Below are positions 1 through 9,661 of a stretch of DNA of 52,198 bases, in pieces. The first letter of the stretch is position 1; every line of letters starts with the position of its first letter. The translations under genes and the position numbers were made by a program. Origin of the DNA: Lachnospiraceae bacterium (GTDB lineage Bacteria > Bacillota > Clostridia > Lachnospirales > Lachnospiraceae); contig CAJTHM010000030.1 in assembly GCA_910576125.1 (NCBI GenBank), positions 1-52,198 on the forward strand, written 5' to 3'. Below the pieces are notes generated by a model that worked only from the letters and a program-made list of their open reading frames with translations, did not search any database and was not told where the DNA came from.

Positions 1-159
1 ATACACAAGGCCATGTAGAGCGAAAACAAAGACGTTCTACTTCGTGTACCCTACACCATCTATTTTCGTACCAGATACAGAGAAATGTCCATCTCCTTGG
101 CTCATTCATCTGAGATATGAAACTTAAAATTCCTTGATTTTTTAAGGAAAATCACTTGA
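1..159. other. Intergenic left edge, no gene seen
   Basis: No open frame with a ribosome binding site is visible. The stretch holds a short A/T-rich dyad near 133-150 and a TTGACA at 155-160 with no convincing -10. The frame of the winged-helix gene to the right opens immediately after a stop at 157-159, so this DNA is probably unrelated sequence joined to a truncated gene. Confidence 0.4.
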
Positions 160-555
160 CATTATAGGGAGGAAGAAAAAGCGGTTGAGAAAGCCATAGC
201 CGCCCTTGCCGATATGATACCGCTGGAAGCCATACAGCCACCCCATTCCCCCACACTGATTTTTCCGGGATTGGAAATCAGATTACACCAACGCCGGGTA
301 CTGAAAGACGGTACAGACATCTATCTCACCCGTTTGGAATACGGCGCACTCTGCTACCTTGCCGCCAGTCCGGGGCGGGTATTTACAAAGGCGCAAATTT
401 TTGAATCCGTGTGGAGCATGGAAAGCGAAAGCTGCCAGTCCAGTGTTGCCAGTGTGATATGCAATTTGCGGAAAAAGATAGAGCCGGACAACCGCAAGCC
501 CACTTACATAAAGACCGTTTTAGGTGTAGGCTATAAGTTTGCTTTGGGGAAGTGA
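160..555 (+). pseudogene. Winged-helix (OmpR/PhoB-type) DNA-binding protein, 5'-truncated
   Basis: The readable protein from ATG 214 has 113 residues and is a Trans_reg_C winged-helix domain: LEIRLHQRRVLKDG, then LTRLEYGALCYLAASPGRVFTK, the recognition-helix region and the terminal wing with YIKTVLGVGYKF. There is no receiver domain. The same frame is open back to 160 (EEEKAVEKAIAALAD...) without any start codon or ribosome binding site, which suggests that the 5' end has been lost. Related stand-alone winged-helix genes occur in Clostridial conjugative elements. It lies just upstream of a YCII-domain gene and an IS21 copy. If ATG 214 is used the product would still bind DNA; otherwise it is a remnant. 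Confidence 0.6.
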
Positions 556-632
556 CAGACAGATTGCTATTGCCGGATAAATATAATATAATAACCCCAG
601 TGAACCACATAGAATGTAAAGGAGAAAATCGT

Positions 633-932
633 ATGGAAAAATTGATGTACATGATGATGATTGAGAAAAGCAAGACCTATAATAAAATGACAAAACAGGT
701 AGTTATGGAACACGTTGAGAACATCAGAAAGCTGGACGATGAAGGAAAGCTGGAAATCTGCGGTGTCTTTAAAGGCTATCCGGGAATGGCAGGTATGTAT
801 ATCCTAAAAACAGAGAACCGTGAAGAAGCGGAAGATATTTGCAAATCGGAACCATTGGTTATGGGAGGATATGCAACCTACAAATTAGTTGGTTTACAGA
901 TTGCAAACCGGGAAAATAATTACTTGCTGTAA
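633..932 (+). CDS. YCII-domain small protein
   Basis: A 99-residue protein starting at ATG 633, chosen because an AAAGGAGAAAATC ribosome binding site precedes it. The order of elements matches the YciI/YCII fold: an N-terminal beta strand (LMYMMMI), a helix (VVMEHVENIRKLDDEGKLEICG), a strand carrying GMAGMYILKTENREEAEDIC, and a C-terminal strand. YCII proteins are small ferredoxin-like-fold proteins of mostly unknown function. The usual His-Asp pair of the family is not obvious here. It stands alone between a truncated winged-helix gene and IS21, so context does not suggest a role. Confidence 0.6.
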   Translation: MEKLMYMMMIEKSKTYNKMTKQVVMEHVENIRKLDDEGKLEICGVFKGYPGMAGMYILKTENREEAEDICKSEPLVMGGYATYKLVGLQIANRENNYLL

Positions 933-1109
933 TTGCGGCAAGAAACAACACTGGGGAAACAGAATCCGGCTCACATGAAAACTGAATAATCGCCGCCACA
1001 TGAAACGGCTGATTATTTCGCGCCAGCGGATCCGGAGCGGAACGTAGTTCCGCTCCACTGATTTTCCTTAGCGAACCACCGGTTCGCCTTTGGGATCCAC
1101 CCCGTAGGG

Positions 1110-1853
1110 TTATTTCCTGGGTTTTGCGAAATACTCTCTCATGTTCATGCTGCCCGTTTCTATCCAATAGGCGGTATGTGCATAGCGGTCCACTATGGCT
1201 TCCGCCTGGACACCCTCGCCAAGCCGCTTGATCCAGTCATCTTTCCGGTACTGGGTGCAGAAGATAGTAGAGGTGGAGTCAGAACGCCGCTCCATCAGTT
1301 CAAAGAGAAAGTACAGCTCACTGTCCGATATGTCTGAGACCAGCCATTCATCCAGGATGAGGAGCGGGATTTTTCCATACCGGTTCAGCAGCTTCTTCGG
1401 GCTGCCTATGATGGCGGCACAGTCACCGTATTCCATGAGCAGGTCAGGAAGGCGGATATAAAGGCCCCTGAACTGGTTGAGGCATGCCTGTTTCCCCAGG
1501 GCACAGGCCAGGTATGTCTTGCCTGATCCGGTAAATCCCTGCAGGACGATGCTCTGGCGGGCACCGATGTACTGGCAGCCGGACAGGTTCCCAAGAAGCT
1601 CCCTGTTCAGCCCCCGGCCTTCATACAGGATGCCCTGCATGTCCGCCTGCGGGAAGCGAAGTCTTGCAGACCTTATGAGCCTCTGGATCTTTGCGTTGTA
1701 CTTTTCCTGATAGACATAATCCACCAGCCGCTGCATCCTGTCGTCAAACGGCAGCCCCGGTGTGGCTGGCTCAGCCTGCTGTGCCTCCAGCCCGGAGATG
1801 ATTTCGCCAAGGTTCATTTCGCGCAGTTTGCGCCTGCTCTCATCATTGATCAT
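1110..1853 (-). CDS. istB: IstB-like ATP-binding helper protein of IS21
   Basis: A 247-residue AAA+ ATPase that works with the IstA transposase in IS21 transposition (target selection and strand transfer). It has a DnaC/IstB layout: an N-terminal helical region (MNLGEIISGLEAQQAEPATP), Walker A GFTGSGKT, Walker B PLLILDEW and a C-terminal sensor region ending VDRYAHTAYWIETGSMNMREY. The start at 1853 is chosen because GGAGG lies seven bases upstream and it overlaps the istA stop by 11 bases, consistent with translational coupling. The length is normal for the family and no lesion is seen. Confidence 0.9.
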   Translation of the reverse strand: MINDESRRKLREMNLGEIISGLEAQQAEPATPGLPFDDRMQRLVDYVYQEKYNAKIQRLIRSARLRFPQADMQGILYEGRGLNRELLGNLSGCQYIGARQSIVLQGFTGSGKTYLACALGKQACLNQFRGLYIRLPDLLMEYGDCAAIIGSPKKLLNRYGKIPLLILDEWLVSDISDSELYFLFELMERRSDSTSTIFCTQYRKDDWIKRLGEGVQAEAIVDRYAHTAYWIETGSMNMREYFAKPRK

Positions 1854-3411
1854 TCCGGCCACCTCCATAGTAATCGCTGCCACGCAGGTACCCCATGGGT
1901 GTTTTTGCCCTGTCGGAGGCTTTCTTCTGTTCCATGTAGATTTCATCTTGATTGGCGGCCAGCATGGAGCTAAGATGGTGGTAGCGGGGCTTCTTGATCC
2001 CATTGGTCACTGCGAATTCACAGGCGGCTTCCAGGCGCGCTCCGGAGTACTTATTGCCTGGCCGCAGAACAGCCAGGGCAGGATTGTAGCCCTGTTCTTT
2101 TATGGATACGCCCTCGAAGATCCGGCCAACCACTTCTGCCGTATATTTCCCGATGGCGCCCGCCCGGTTTTTGATGCGTACATCGTCCCATGGAGAGATA
2201 CGGAACCTGTCCGGCATGTCCTCCTGGTGGGTGGAATACTGGTTCTTCCTGCCGGATGGGAAGCGGTTGTGGGTCGCGATGCGGGTGCTGCCGCTGTAAA
2301 TCTCCACGGTGCTGTCCGTGACTTTCAGGTCTACCGTTTTGCGGGCATACTGGTAAGGACAGGAATACCGGTTGTATTCAAACACCACATGGAAGTCAAT
2401 GTTCACTTTCCTGCCGTATACCCATGTGGCAATCTCATAAGGGATGGAAGGCAGGGGATGGAGAAAAGGCTTCTCATCCAGGTAAGCTTCATAGCGGCTG
2501 CCTTCCCGTTCCTGGAAGCTGCTGTGGTTAAAGGCATCAAGTTTTCGGGATACGGCAGCCTCCAGCTCATCAAAGGAGCAGAACACTTCATTCCTGAGCC
2601 TGGCGATGACTGCGGTTGCAGCCTTGCCGACAGTCCCCTCCACGGATGCTTTCTGTTTGGGCCTGCGGATTCCCGCAGGCATGATGGCTGTCCGGTAATG
2701 GCTGCCAAGGGCTTCATAATCAGCCGTCAGGACGATCTCCCCTTCCCTGGGATGGGACACGACGCCTGTCTTCAGGTTGTCGCAGATGAGGCGTGTGGCC
2801 ACACCGCCAAAGTACTGGTACATATGGACATGGGCGCGGATGAAGGAATCCATCTTCATGTCCCGGCAGGGCTCTACATAGGAATACTGGCTGTATGGCA
2901 GGGTCGCCACGAACAGATAGACTTTCACGGCTTCCCCTGTTGCCGTATCCACATATTCCATCACCGGGCCTGACCAGTCCGCTTCGACTGCATCTCCCGG
3001 TTTATGCTCCAGATGGTTTGTCAGCCTGTTCACAATGGTATAGTCGCCGTATCCTTTGCAGTATTTCGTGTATCCCATGGGAATGCTGCCGGCCGCCCTG
3101 CACTGGTCCTGGTATTCCTGCCAGAGGAGCTTCAGGGTGACGCCCACCCGTTTCAGTTCCTGATGCACATATCCGTAATCGGGCTGGGCATACATGGATT
3201 CCTGCACGAACTTGTCAGGATAGAACATGCGGTAAACCGAGTCTTCATCCATGTCTCTGACATCTTCGTAGGAGATGCCATTTTCATCTGCTTTGTGAAA
3301 TACATCACCAACAGAGTTGACAGAAATGTGTCTTGTCCGGGCAATGGCGTTTCTTCCCATTCCACTGCCCCGAAGCTCCAGTATGAGCTTCACGCTGATT
3401 TTTTTGGCCAT
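1843..3411 (-). CDS. istA: IstA transposase of IS21 family
   Basis: A 522-residue IS21 transposase. It begins with an HTH (SVKLILELRGSGMGRNAIARTRHISVNSV). The central DDE integrase core includes DAVEADWSG, then TRLICDNLKTGV, then the acidic residue region after KASVEGTVGKAATAVI. A C-terminal beta-barrel region follows (CPYQYARKTVDLKVTDSTVEIYSG). Start at 3411 has an AGGAGGCCGAATATT ribosome binding site. The length is typical and the frame is uninterrupted, so the element is probably capable of transposition. Confidence 0.92.
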   Translation of the reverse strand: MAKKISVKLILELRGSGMGRNAIARTRHISVNSVGDVFHKADENGISYEDVRDMDEDSVYRMFYPDKFVQESMYAQPDYGYVHQELKRVGVTLKLLWQEYQDQCRAAGSIPMGYTKYCKGYGDYTIVNRLTNHLEHKPGDAVEADWSGPVMEYVDTATGEAVKVYLFVATLPYSQYSYVEPCRDMKMDSFIRAHVHMYQYFGGVATRLICDNLKTGVVSHPREGEIVLTADYEALGSHYRTAIMPAGIRRPKQKASVEGTVGKAATAVIARLRNEVFCSFDELEAAVSRKLDAFNHSSFQEREGSRYEAYLDEKPFLHPLPSIPYEIATWVYGRKVNIDFHVVFEYNRYSCPYQYARKTVDLKVTDSTVEIYSGSTRIATHNRFPSGRKNQYSTHQEDMPDRFRISPWDDVRIKNRAGAIGKYTAEVVGRIFEGVSIKEQGYNPALAVLRPGNKYSGARLEAACEFAVTNGIKKPRYHHLSSMLAANQDEIYMEQKKASDRAKTPMGYLRGSDYYGGGRNDQ

Positions 3412-3590
3412 AATATTCGGCCTCCTTTCGTAGAATCGGAGACAATCTCTCCAAACATGATTCTACAGGAGACACTTACGAATCGTTAAGCACAGACCAT
3501 AAATTTTGATTGGATCTATTCGTGCGACAGGTGGATCTATTCTGAATACTGGTTATAAACTGGATCCCCTCACCTGACTGGTGGATCTCA

Positions 3591-4888
3591 AATGAATATC
3601 GATAGCTCTCTCAGCGCGAAATATTCAGGTGGAGAGCTGCGGCAATTCCTTCCGGCAGATGGAAAGGGCAGATTCCTCTATTCCGGAGAAATCTTTCCGG
3701 GATGCTCACCTGACCCTGACCGGGGAGCAGGTGAAGAAAGAGACCGCCCGGAATGCACCAACATGGTGACCGTGGAAGACAAGTTCAAGGCGATTATCCC
3801 TTACCAGCTGAAACGGGCTGTGAAGTACGATAGACGACATATCCGCACTGCCCGACGGGGAGAGGGCGGAATTGACTGACTGACAGAACGCGGAGCCGGA
3901 CCTGGCGGCCATGGGGCTTGACATCATCAGCTTCAACGTGCAGAACTTCGTGGACGGCAACGGGGTCATCGAGAATCTGGGCGTGGACAATATCGTCAAG
4001 ATTCAGAAGAACGCGGCCATCTCCCGGGCGGAGAGCGAGAAGGAAATCGCCAAGGCACAGGCCAACGCCAAGAGGGAATCCAATGAGGCGGAAGTGAACG
4101 CCGCCACAGAGATTGCTAAGAAGCAGAACGACCTGGCCATAAGGAAAGCGGAGCTGAAACGGGAAGCCGACATCAAGCAGGCGGAGGCCGATGCCGCCTA
4201 CCGCATCCAGGAGGAGGAACAGCGTAAGACCGTGGAAATCACCACAGCCAACGCCAACATTGCGAAACAGGAGAAAGAAATCCAGTTAAAGCAGCGGGAA
4301 GCGGAGGTCATGGAACAGTCCCTGGATGCCCAGGTGAAGAAAAAGGCGGAGGCCGAAAAATTCGCCAAGCAACAGCAGGCGGACGCAATCCTGTACGAAC
4401 GCCAGCGGGAGGCGGAAGCCAAGAAGTTCGAGACCGAGAAAGAGGCCGAGGCAATGAAAGCCCAGGCGGAGGCGAAGCGCTATACCATGGAGCAGGAAGC
4501 CAACGGCATCCGAACCAGAGGCCTGGCCGAGGCGGAAGCCATCCGGGCAAAGGCTGTAGCGGAAGCGGAAGGCATCGAGAAAAAGGCGGAAGCCATGGCG
4601 AAGATGGGAGAAGCCGCTGTGCTGGAAATGTACTTCAAGGCATTGCCCGAGGTGGTCAGAAACGCCGCGGAGCCTCTTGCAAGCGTGGACAAGATTACCA
4701 TGTACGGCGACGGCAATTCCACGAAGCTCATGAAGGATGTCATGGGAACCGTCGTCCAGGTGACCGATGGCTTGAAGGAGTCCACAGGTGTGGATCTCCA
4801 GGCAGTCCTGTCCGGATTCCTGGCGGGGAAAGCGGCCCTGGCGAAAGGGACGAAACCGGAGGGAGAGGGGCAGTCAAGCCGGGACTGA
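3591..4888 (+). pseudogene. Flotillin-like protein, 5'-truncated and degraded
   Basis: Residues encoded from 3911 are the C-terminal two thirds of a flotillin: the end of the SPFH domain (MGLDIISFNVQNFVDGNGVIENLG) followed by a long Ala/Glu/Lys-rich coiled coil with repeated AEAxxxxAEAE motifs, then a C-terminal tail. Flotillins organise membrane microdomains and are normally near 480-510 residues with an N-terminal membrane hairpin. Here only about 325 residues are in frame, there is no ribosome binding site at ATG 3911, and an in-frame TGA sits at 3881-3883. The 300 bases upstream, up to the IS21 end, have no coherent frame. IS21 insertion or deletion probably removed the 5' part. Confidence 0.75.
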
Positions 4889-4912
4889 TTACATGCTGGC
4901 AGGGACGCAGCC

Positions 4913-5761
4913 TCATCCCCCCAGATTGTTCAGGAATGCTGCCAATTTCTTCTCCTGGTACCCGCCGCCATAAGAGCCGTCCAGCAGGTGCGCCAGGCCT
5001 TTGTCCGTGAACTCCGCCCAGCTTTCCTTCTCATGCTTTACCAGGATAGGATAGTAGAACACGCCGTTCTTCTCCGCCGCGTCCTGATCTCCCGGTGCGT
5101 CGCCGCACATGAGCACATGATCCGGCGCATAGCCCTTCTTCAGCAGCTCCCCGATGCAGAAAGCCTTGCTGCCCGCGTCCTGGGCCAGGACGATGTCCGT
5201 GTGCTCCAGCAGTCCGTACAGCTTCCACTCGTCCAGCACGGCTCCCAGGTTGGTGCTGGACACGATGGCCACGTCCGCATGCCGGTGGGCGTAGGCCAGG
5301 GCTTCTTTCACGCCTTCAAAGGGAAGCTTCTCTGACTCGGGAAGGGCATTGATGGACGCGTTCACTGCCAGGCTCCAGCTCAGGGCCTTGGGCAGGCTGA
5401 TGCTTTCGGGATTCTGTTCTATAGAGCGCCGCAGAGCGTCATTAGACAGTTCCGGGCTGTTCGCGGCCCACTGCGCCAGCGCGTCCAGATCTTTGATTTT
5501 CGTATATTTTTCGTCAATTTCCCGAAGAGCCATAGACAGCCCCTTGAAGCGGTTGATGCCCCGGGTCATGGTGTAGAGATTGATTTCATTCCACCGCGCC
5601 AGGATTTCCTCCCGCCACTGCTCCAGTCCCCACTCCGTCACCATACAGGGGCCGAAAGCCTTGATGTGCTTCACATCCATGGTATCCATGGCGCAGCCGT
5701 CGCTGTCCACGCATACCAGAAAGTCTTTTTTCTTTTGATAGGTCGAAAGTGTGTCTGCCAT
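4913..5761 (-). CDS. HAD-superfamily hydrolase
   Basis: A 282-residue haloacid-dehalogenase-fold phosphatase. Motif I is VCVDSDGCAMDT with D19 as the expected nucleophile and D21 as acid/base. A long helical cap follows (about residues 35-150). Motif II is VAIVSSTN, a lysine precedes the last motif (EKYAPDH region is less clear), and the acidic motif is CGDAPGDQDAA. The substrate is unknown; a sugar phosphate is plausible given the adjacent carbohydrate locus, but this is inference. Start at ATG 5761 has a GGAGGAAAAA ribosome binding site; a longer upstream frame is not used. It lies downstream of and co-directional with the AraC-type regulator. Confidence 0.8.
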   Translation of the reverse strand: MADTLSTYQKKKDFLVCVDSDGCAMDTMDVKHIKAFGPCMVTEWGLEQWREEILARWNEINLYTMTRGINRFKGLSMALREIDEKYTKIKDLDALAQWAANSPELSNDALRRSIEQNPESISLPKALSWSLAVNASINALPESEKLPFEGVKEALAYAHRHADVAIVSSTNLGAVLDEWKLYGLLEHTDIVLAQDAGSKAFCIGELLKKGYAPDHVLMCGDAPGDQDAAEKNGVFYYPILVKHEKESWAEFTDKGLAHLLDGSYGGGYQEKKLAAFLNNLGG

Positions 5762-5775
5762 TTTTTCCTCCTTAT

Positions 5776-5900
5776 TATAGTCCCGCGTCTGCCCGCCCAG
5801 TACCCAGACACGGCAGAGAATTTCCGGCCGCAAAAGATATGCGTCCGTAAATCCTCTGGGGCACTTGCCGGGCAGCCGCTGATATAGTCCCGCGTCTGCC
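5776..5900. repeat. Direct repeat of 18 bp between HAD and AraC genes
   Basis: The sequence TATAGTCCCGCGTCTGCC occurs at 5776-5793 and again at 5883-5900, bracketing the 5' region of the HAD gene and the 3' end of the AraC-type gene. The spacer carries no gene. The copy near 5883 lies immediately after the AraC stop codon. It is probably a small duplication. Confidence 0.7.
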
Positions 5901-5903
5901 TGA

Positions 5904-7145
5904 TTAATTAATCCCCATTTCCCTCCGGTAGCTTTTCGGCGTCTTTCCCTGGAGCTTCTTGAACGTCCGCGTGAAGTAGTTGGCGTCGGAGAAGCCGCAG
6001 CGGGAAGCGATTTCGCCGATGGAAAGGCTGGAAGCATTCAGCAGGAACAGGGACTGCTGAATCCGGGTAAAATTGATATGATCCGTGATGGTCATGCCCG
6101 TCTCTTTCTTGAAAAGCGCCGAAAGATAGGCGGAAGAGACGGAGCACATGGCGGCCAGGCTCGACAGCGACAGATCCGCGTTATAGTGGAAATCCACATA
6201 GTCCAGACAGGTCTGCACCAGAGGGGAATAGGCCCGCCTGGAATAGTTGTTCACCAGCATGCAGTATTTGTGGATGAGGATGCCGGGCAGAGGGGTCAGC
6301 TGATCCGGCATCAGCGCGGATTCAATCTGGATGCTCAGCTGTCTTGAAAGGGTGTCTATATGGAGCGGATGGACATGGCTCCGCTCCACGGCCTTGCGCA
6401 GCAGGGTGTTGAAAGACAGCAGGAGGTTCTTCTGGCTGCGGATGGGATCTGCAATCCGCGCGGGTATTTTGTACTGGCTCAGCTGGAACAGGGCATCCAT
6501 GGACTGCTTCAGATTGCCTGCCGCCACCGCGGCCAGCAGCGCGTTTTCCCATTCATAGCGCTCCTCCAGGGCCTTTGAGGCCACATCGGACATATCGGGG
6601 ACGGAGCGGTCCGGCACACGGGCAGGGGAAAACTTCAGGGAATCATTGTTGATTTCCAGGTACTTCAGGGTGATTCCGCATTCGTTCAGAAAGAAGCCGA
6701 CCAGCTGGTTCCAGGTGTCAAAGGATGGGAACAGGGGAATCCGGTGATAGAATTCGCTGAAATTCTGCCGCAGGGGGGGCATGATTCCCAGCTTGTCCAT
6801 GAGCTCGTACAGTCCGGGCCTGCTGATGGGTTCATGGAGAAGAGGGCCTATGCAGCAGACGGCGCGGTCAGACTCCGGCGATATATCCGCCGGCAGTCCG
6901 CCCTCCGGAAGACGGAACATGGTATAGTGCAGCTTCATGTCATCCTCATACAGATAAAAGACGCCTGCCTCCAGATGCTCCTCCAATTGGCGGGCCAGCC
7001 TGCCGTAGTCGAAATCCTGGAATATTTCTCCCCGGAATCCATAATCTATATTCCGTATCTGGCTGTAATCCGGCCCGAACAGGAGAACCTGTATGCCAAG
7101 GCTGCGGCACAGGGAAACAAACGTCCCAAATATTTCAGAATTCAT
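5904..7145 (-). CDS. AraC-family transcriptional regulator
   Basis: A 413-residue regulator. The last 100 residues are a complete AraC double HTH: DFHYNADLSLSSLAAMCSVS, SAYLSALFKKETGMTITDHI, and the second helix pair with IGEIASRCGFSDANYFTRTFKKLQGKTPKSYRR. The N-terminal 300 residues form a sensor region that is not a simple AraC cupin; it includes residues resembling the large input domains of Firmicute AraC proteins in sugar loci. It is divergently placed from the GH2 gene, so it most likely controls the glycoside operon. GGAGG precedes ATG 7145. The ligand is unknown. Confidence 0.9.
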   Translation of the reverse strand: MNSEIFGTFVSLCRSLGIQVLLFGPDYSQIRNIDYGFRGEIFQDFDYGRLARQLEEHLEAGVFYLYEDDMKLHYTMFRLPEGGLPADISPESDRAVCCIGPLLHEPISRPGLYELMDKLGIMPPLRQNFSEFYHRIPLFPSFDTWNQLVGFFLNECGITLKYLEINNDSLKFSPARVPDRSVPDMSDVASKALEERYEWENALLAAVAAGNLKQSMDALFQLSQYKIPARIADPIRSQKNLLLSFNTLLRKAVERSHVHPLHIDTLSRQLSIQIESALMPDQLTPLPGILIHKYCMLVNNYSRRAYSPLVQTCLDYVDFHYNADLSLSSLAAMCSVSSAYLSALFKKETGMTITDHINFTRIQQSLFLLNASSLSIGEIASRCGFSDANYFTRTFKKLQGKTPKSYRREMGIN

Positions 7146-7353
7146 CAGAATGCCTCCAATTTATTTATGGTATTCATATTATCATAAAATAGTGCTAAAA
7201 TCAATTAAAATTGTTCTATGAAATTTTGGAGATTTTTAATATAATTTTAATAAAGTGTAAAAATAAAGTGTGCATTTTGTAGCCCGAAGATTGTCATATG
7301 CAGTAGTACACTGGCGGATTTTGCGCTTTAATATTGAGTAGAGGAGGACGATT
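7146..7353. promoter_or_regulatory. Divergent control region between AraC regulator and GH2 operon
   Basis: An A/T-rich intergenic stretch of 208 bp. It contains two direct copies of AATAAAGTGT at 7249-7258 and 7262-7271, 13 bp apart. Direct half-sites on nearly the same helix face are common for AraC-family activators, so these are candidate operator half-sites (inference). No single promoter stands out. Confidence 0.45.
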
Positions 7354-9621
7354 ATGCGGAATTTGATTCATCTGAATCAGGACTGGAGATTCATTCGGAA
7401 AGATGCGGGGCTTCCGGAAGCCTTGCCGGAGGACTGGGAAAAGGTCGATCTGCCCCATTCATGGAATGCGGTGGACGGCCATGACGGGAACGGAAGCTAT
7501 GACCGCGGCTGCTACTGGTACGCGAAAAGCTTCAAGACCCCGAAGCAGCCTCTGGCAGGGGGAAGGGTCTATGTGGAATTCCCGGCGGCAGGCCAGCAGG
7601 CGCATGTGTACGTGAACGGCAAAGAGGCGGTCTATCATGAGGGCGGTTATTCCACTTTCCGGGCGGATATTACCGACCTGTGCGTGGAGGAGGGGGACAA
7701 TCTGCTGGCGGTGGCCTGCAGCAATGAGAACAAGAGCAATGTCTACCCCCAAGCGGCGGACTTCACATTCTACGGCGGACTGTACCGGGGCGTGAACCTG
7801 ATCAGCGTACCGGCTGTCCATTTTGACCTGGATTACTACGGCGGCCCGGGCCTGCAGGTGACGCCAAAGCCCTGCGAATGCGGCGGCGCTGCCTTTGAGA
7901 TGTTTTCCTGGGTGACGAACGGGGACGAGAACTTTACGGTAATGTACTCCGTAAAAGACGCCCAGGGCAGGGAAGTGGCTTCCGCCGTGCGTCCCGCAGA
8001 CCAGACGAAAGTCACTGTCTATGTGCCGGACGCAGTCAGATGGGACATCGACAATCCTTATCTGTACACCGTGACGGCTACCCTCCAGCGCAGGAACGAG
8101 GCATATGATGAGGTGTCCGCCAAAGTGGGCGTCAGGAGCTTTTCCTGCGATCCGGACAAGGGCTTTGTCATCAACGGCGTGGAGACTCCCCTGCGGGGCG
8201 TGAGCAGGCATCAGGATCAGCTCTACAAGGGCAACGCGCTGACCAGGGAGGATCATTACCTGGATGCCAAAATCATCAAGGAGCTGGGCGCCAATACCAT
8301 CCGCCTGGCCCATTATCAGCACTCCCAGGACTTCTACGATGCCTGCGACGAGTTAGGCTTCATCATATGGGCGGAGATTCCTTTCATCAGCGTCATGAAC
8401 GCGGATCCGGCTGCCCACCAGAACTGTATCAGCCAGATGAAGGAGCTGATCATTCAGAACTACAACCATCCGTCCATCTGCTTCTGGGGCGTGTCCAATG
8501 AAATCCTGATCGGCGGCATTTCAGAGCAGCTGGTGGAGAATCACAAAGAGCTGAACGCGCTCTGCAAGGAGCTTGACCCCACCAGGCTCACCACCATCGC
8601 CCATGTGTCCATGACGCCGGTGGAGAGCCCCATGCACGGCATCACGGATGTGGAGAGCTACAATCACTACTTTGGCTGGTACGGCGGCAAGATGGAGGAG
8701 AACGGCCCCTGGCTGGACGAGTTCCACAAGGTACATCCGGAAATCTGCTTAGGCTTATCCGAATACGGCTGCGAGGGCATCGTCACCTACCACGGCCCCA
8801 ACCCCGCCTGCAAGGACTACAGCGAGGAGTACCAGGCGTTGTACCATGAGCATATGGCAAAGGTGCTGGACGAAAGGCCCTGGATGTGGTCCAGCCATGT
8901 ATGGAACATGTTCGATTTTGGCTGCGCGGCCAGGAATGAGGGCGGTGTGGCAGGACGCAACAACAAGGGTCTGGTCACCATGGACCGCAGGACGAAGAAA
9001 GACAGCTACTATGTATACCAGGCATACTGGAGCAAAGCGCCCATGGTGCATCTGTGCGGCAGGCGCTATGCCCAGAGGGCAGGAGAGACTACGGAGATCA
9101 GAGTCTACTCCAACCAGCCCGCAGTGGCGCTGTACCTGAACGGGAAACTGGTGGAAGAGAAGACGGCGGAGAAGGTATTCGTCTATACCGTAGCGCTGGA
9201 AGAGGGCTTCAATATCGTCACTGCAGTGGCCGGAAACCTGAAAGACAGCATGACTCTGGAGAAAGTGGAGAAAGAGCCGTCCATCTATGTGCTTCCCGAG
9301 GTGAACGAGAGGGCAGAGGGCGTGGCGAACTGGTTCAAGCTGGCCGGAGACCTGGATCTGGAGGCTCCCATGGAGTTTCCGGAGGGCAAGTACAGCGTCA
9401 GGGATACCATGGAAGAACTTTCAAAATGTCCGGAGGCTTTTGAAATTGTCCACAATGCCGTGAAGCTGGCAACGAATTTCGACGTGGCGCCCGGAGTGGG
9501 CATGTGGGATATGATGAAGAGCATGACGCCGGAGAAGATGTGCGGCATGGCAGGCTCTGCGATGCCCAAGGGCTTCCTGGAAAGCATCAATGCCAAGCTG
9601 GTAGAGATTGACAAGAACTAA
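7354..9621 (+). CDS. Glycoside hydrolase family 2 (beta-glucuronidase or beta-galactosidase)
   Basis: A 755-residue GH2 enzyme. The N-terminal jelly-roll sugar-binding domain (LPHSWNAVDGHDG...) and an Ig-like domain are followed by a TIM barrel. The general acid/base is E383 in WGVSNEI and the nucleophile is E470 in LSEYGCEG. A NNKG motif at 536-539 matches the N-x-K-G signature associated with uronic acid binding in beta-glucuronidases, though some beta-galactosidases share NxKG. An unusual C-terminal extension of about 100 residues (from FPEGKYSVRD) follows the barrel. No signal peptide is seen, so it acts in the cytoplasm on imported glycoside. It heads an operon with a GPH transporter and uxuAB. 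RBS GAGGAGG precedes ATG 7354. Confidence 0.88.
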   Translation: MRNLIHLNQDWRFIRKDAGLPEALPEDWEKVDLPHSWNAVDGHDGNGSYDRGCYWYAKSFKTPKQPLAGGRVYVEFPAAGQQAHVYVNGKEAVYHEGGYSTFRADITDLCVEEGDNLLAVACSNENKSNVYPQAADFTFYGGLYRGVNLISVPAVHFDLDYYGGPGLQVTPKPCECGGAAFEMFSWVTNGDENFTVMYSVKDAQGREVASAVRPADQTKVTVYVPDAVRWDIDNPYLYTVTATLQRRNEAYDEVSAKVGVRSFSCDPDKGFVINGVETPLRGVSRHQDQLYKGNALTREDHYLDAKIIKELGANTIRLAHYQHSQDFYDACDELGFIIWAEIPFISVMNADPAAHQNCISQMKELIIQNYNHPSICFWGVSNEILIGGISEQLVENHKELNALCKELDPTRLTTIAHVSMTPVESPMHGITDVESYNHYFGWYGGKMEENGPWLDEFHKVHPEICLGLSEYGCEGIVTYHGPNPACKDYSEEYQALYHEHMAKVLDERPWMWSSHVWNMFDFGCAARNEGGVAGRNNKGLVTMDRRTKKDSYYVYQAYWSKAPMVHLCGRRYAQRAGETTEIRVYSNQPAVALYLNGKLVEEKTAEKVFVYTVALEEGFNIVTAVAGNLKDSMTLEKVEKEPSIYVLPEVNERAEGVANWFKLAGDLDLEAPMEFPEGKYSVRDTMEELSKCPEAFEIVHNAVKLATNFDVAPGVGMWDMMKSMTPEKMCGMAGSAMPKGFLESINAKLVEIDKN

Positions 9622-9661
9622 AAAATAAGAAAAAGAAAGGCAAAAAGGAAGCGAAAACAGT

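Larger units (their letters stand above)
1003..3590 (-). mobile_element. IS21-family insertion sequence
   Basis: The istA and istB reading frames overlap by 11 bases, the standard IS21 layout, and both appear intact. The ends carry repeated GGATC-containing motifs in inverted orientation, as expected for IS21 multiple terminal repeats: about 1027 and 1090 on the left, and about 3511, 3532, 3560 and 3582 on the right. The right end plausibly stops at the CA at 3589-3590, whose complement begins TGAGATCCACC. The left end is placed only approximately, at a TG near 1003, and no target-site duplication was confirmed. Confidence 0.7.

Noticed and set aside
1762..2973. A 403-codon plus-strand frame opposite istA
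   Set aside because: Shadow of the transposase frame; no independent start signal or domain.
3592..3879. A 95-codon plus-strand frame beside IS21
   Set aside because: Starts at the IS boundary without a ribosome binding site; the residues do not form a recognisable protein and the frame is part of a degraded segment.
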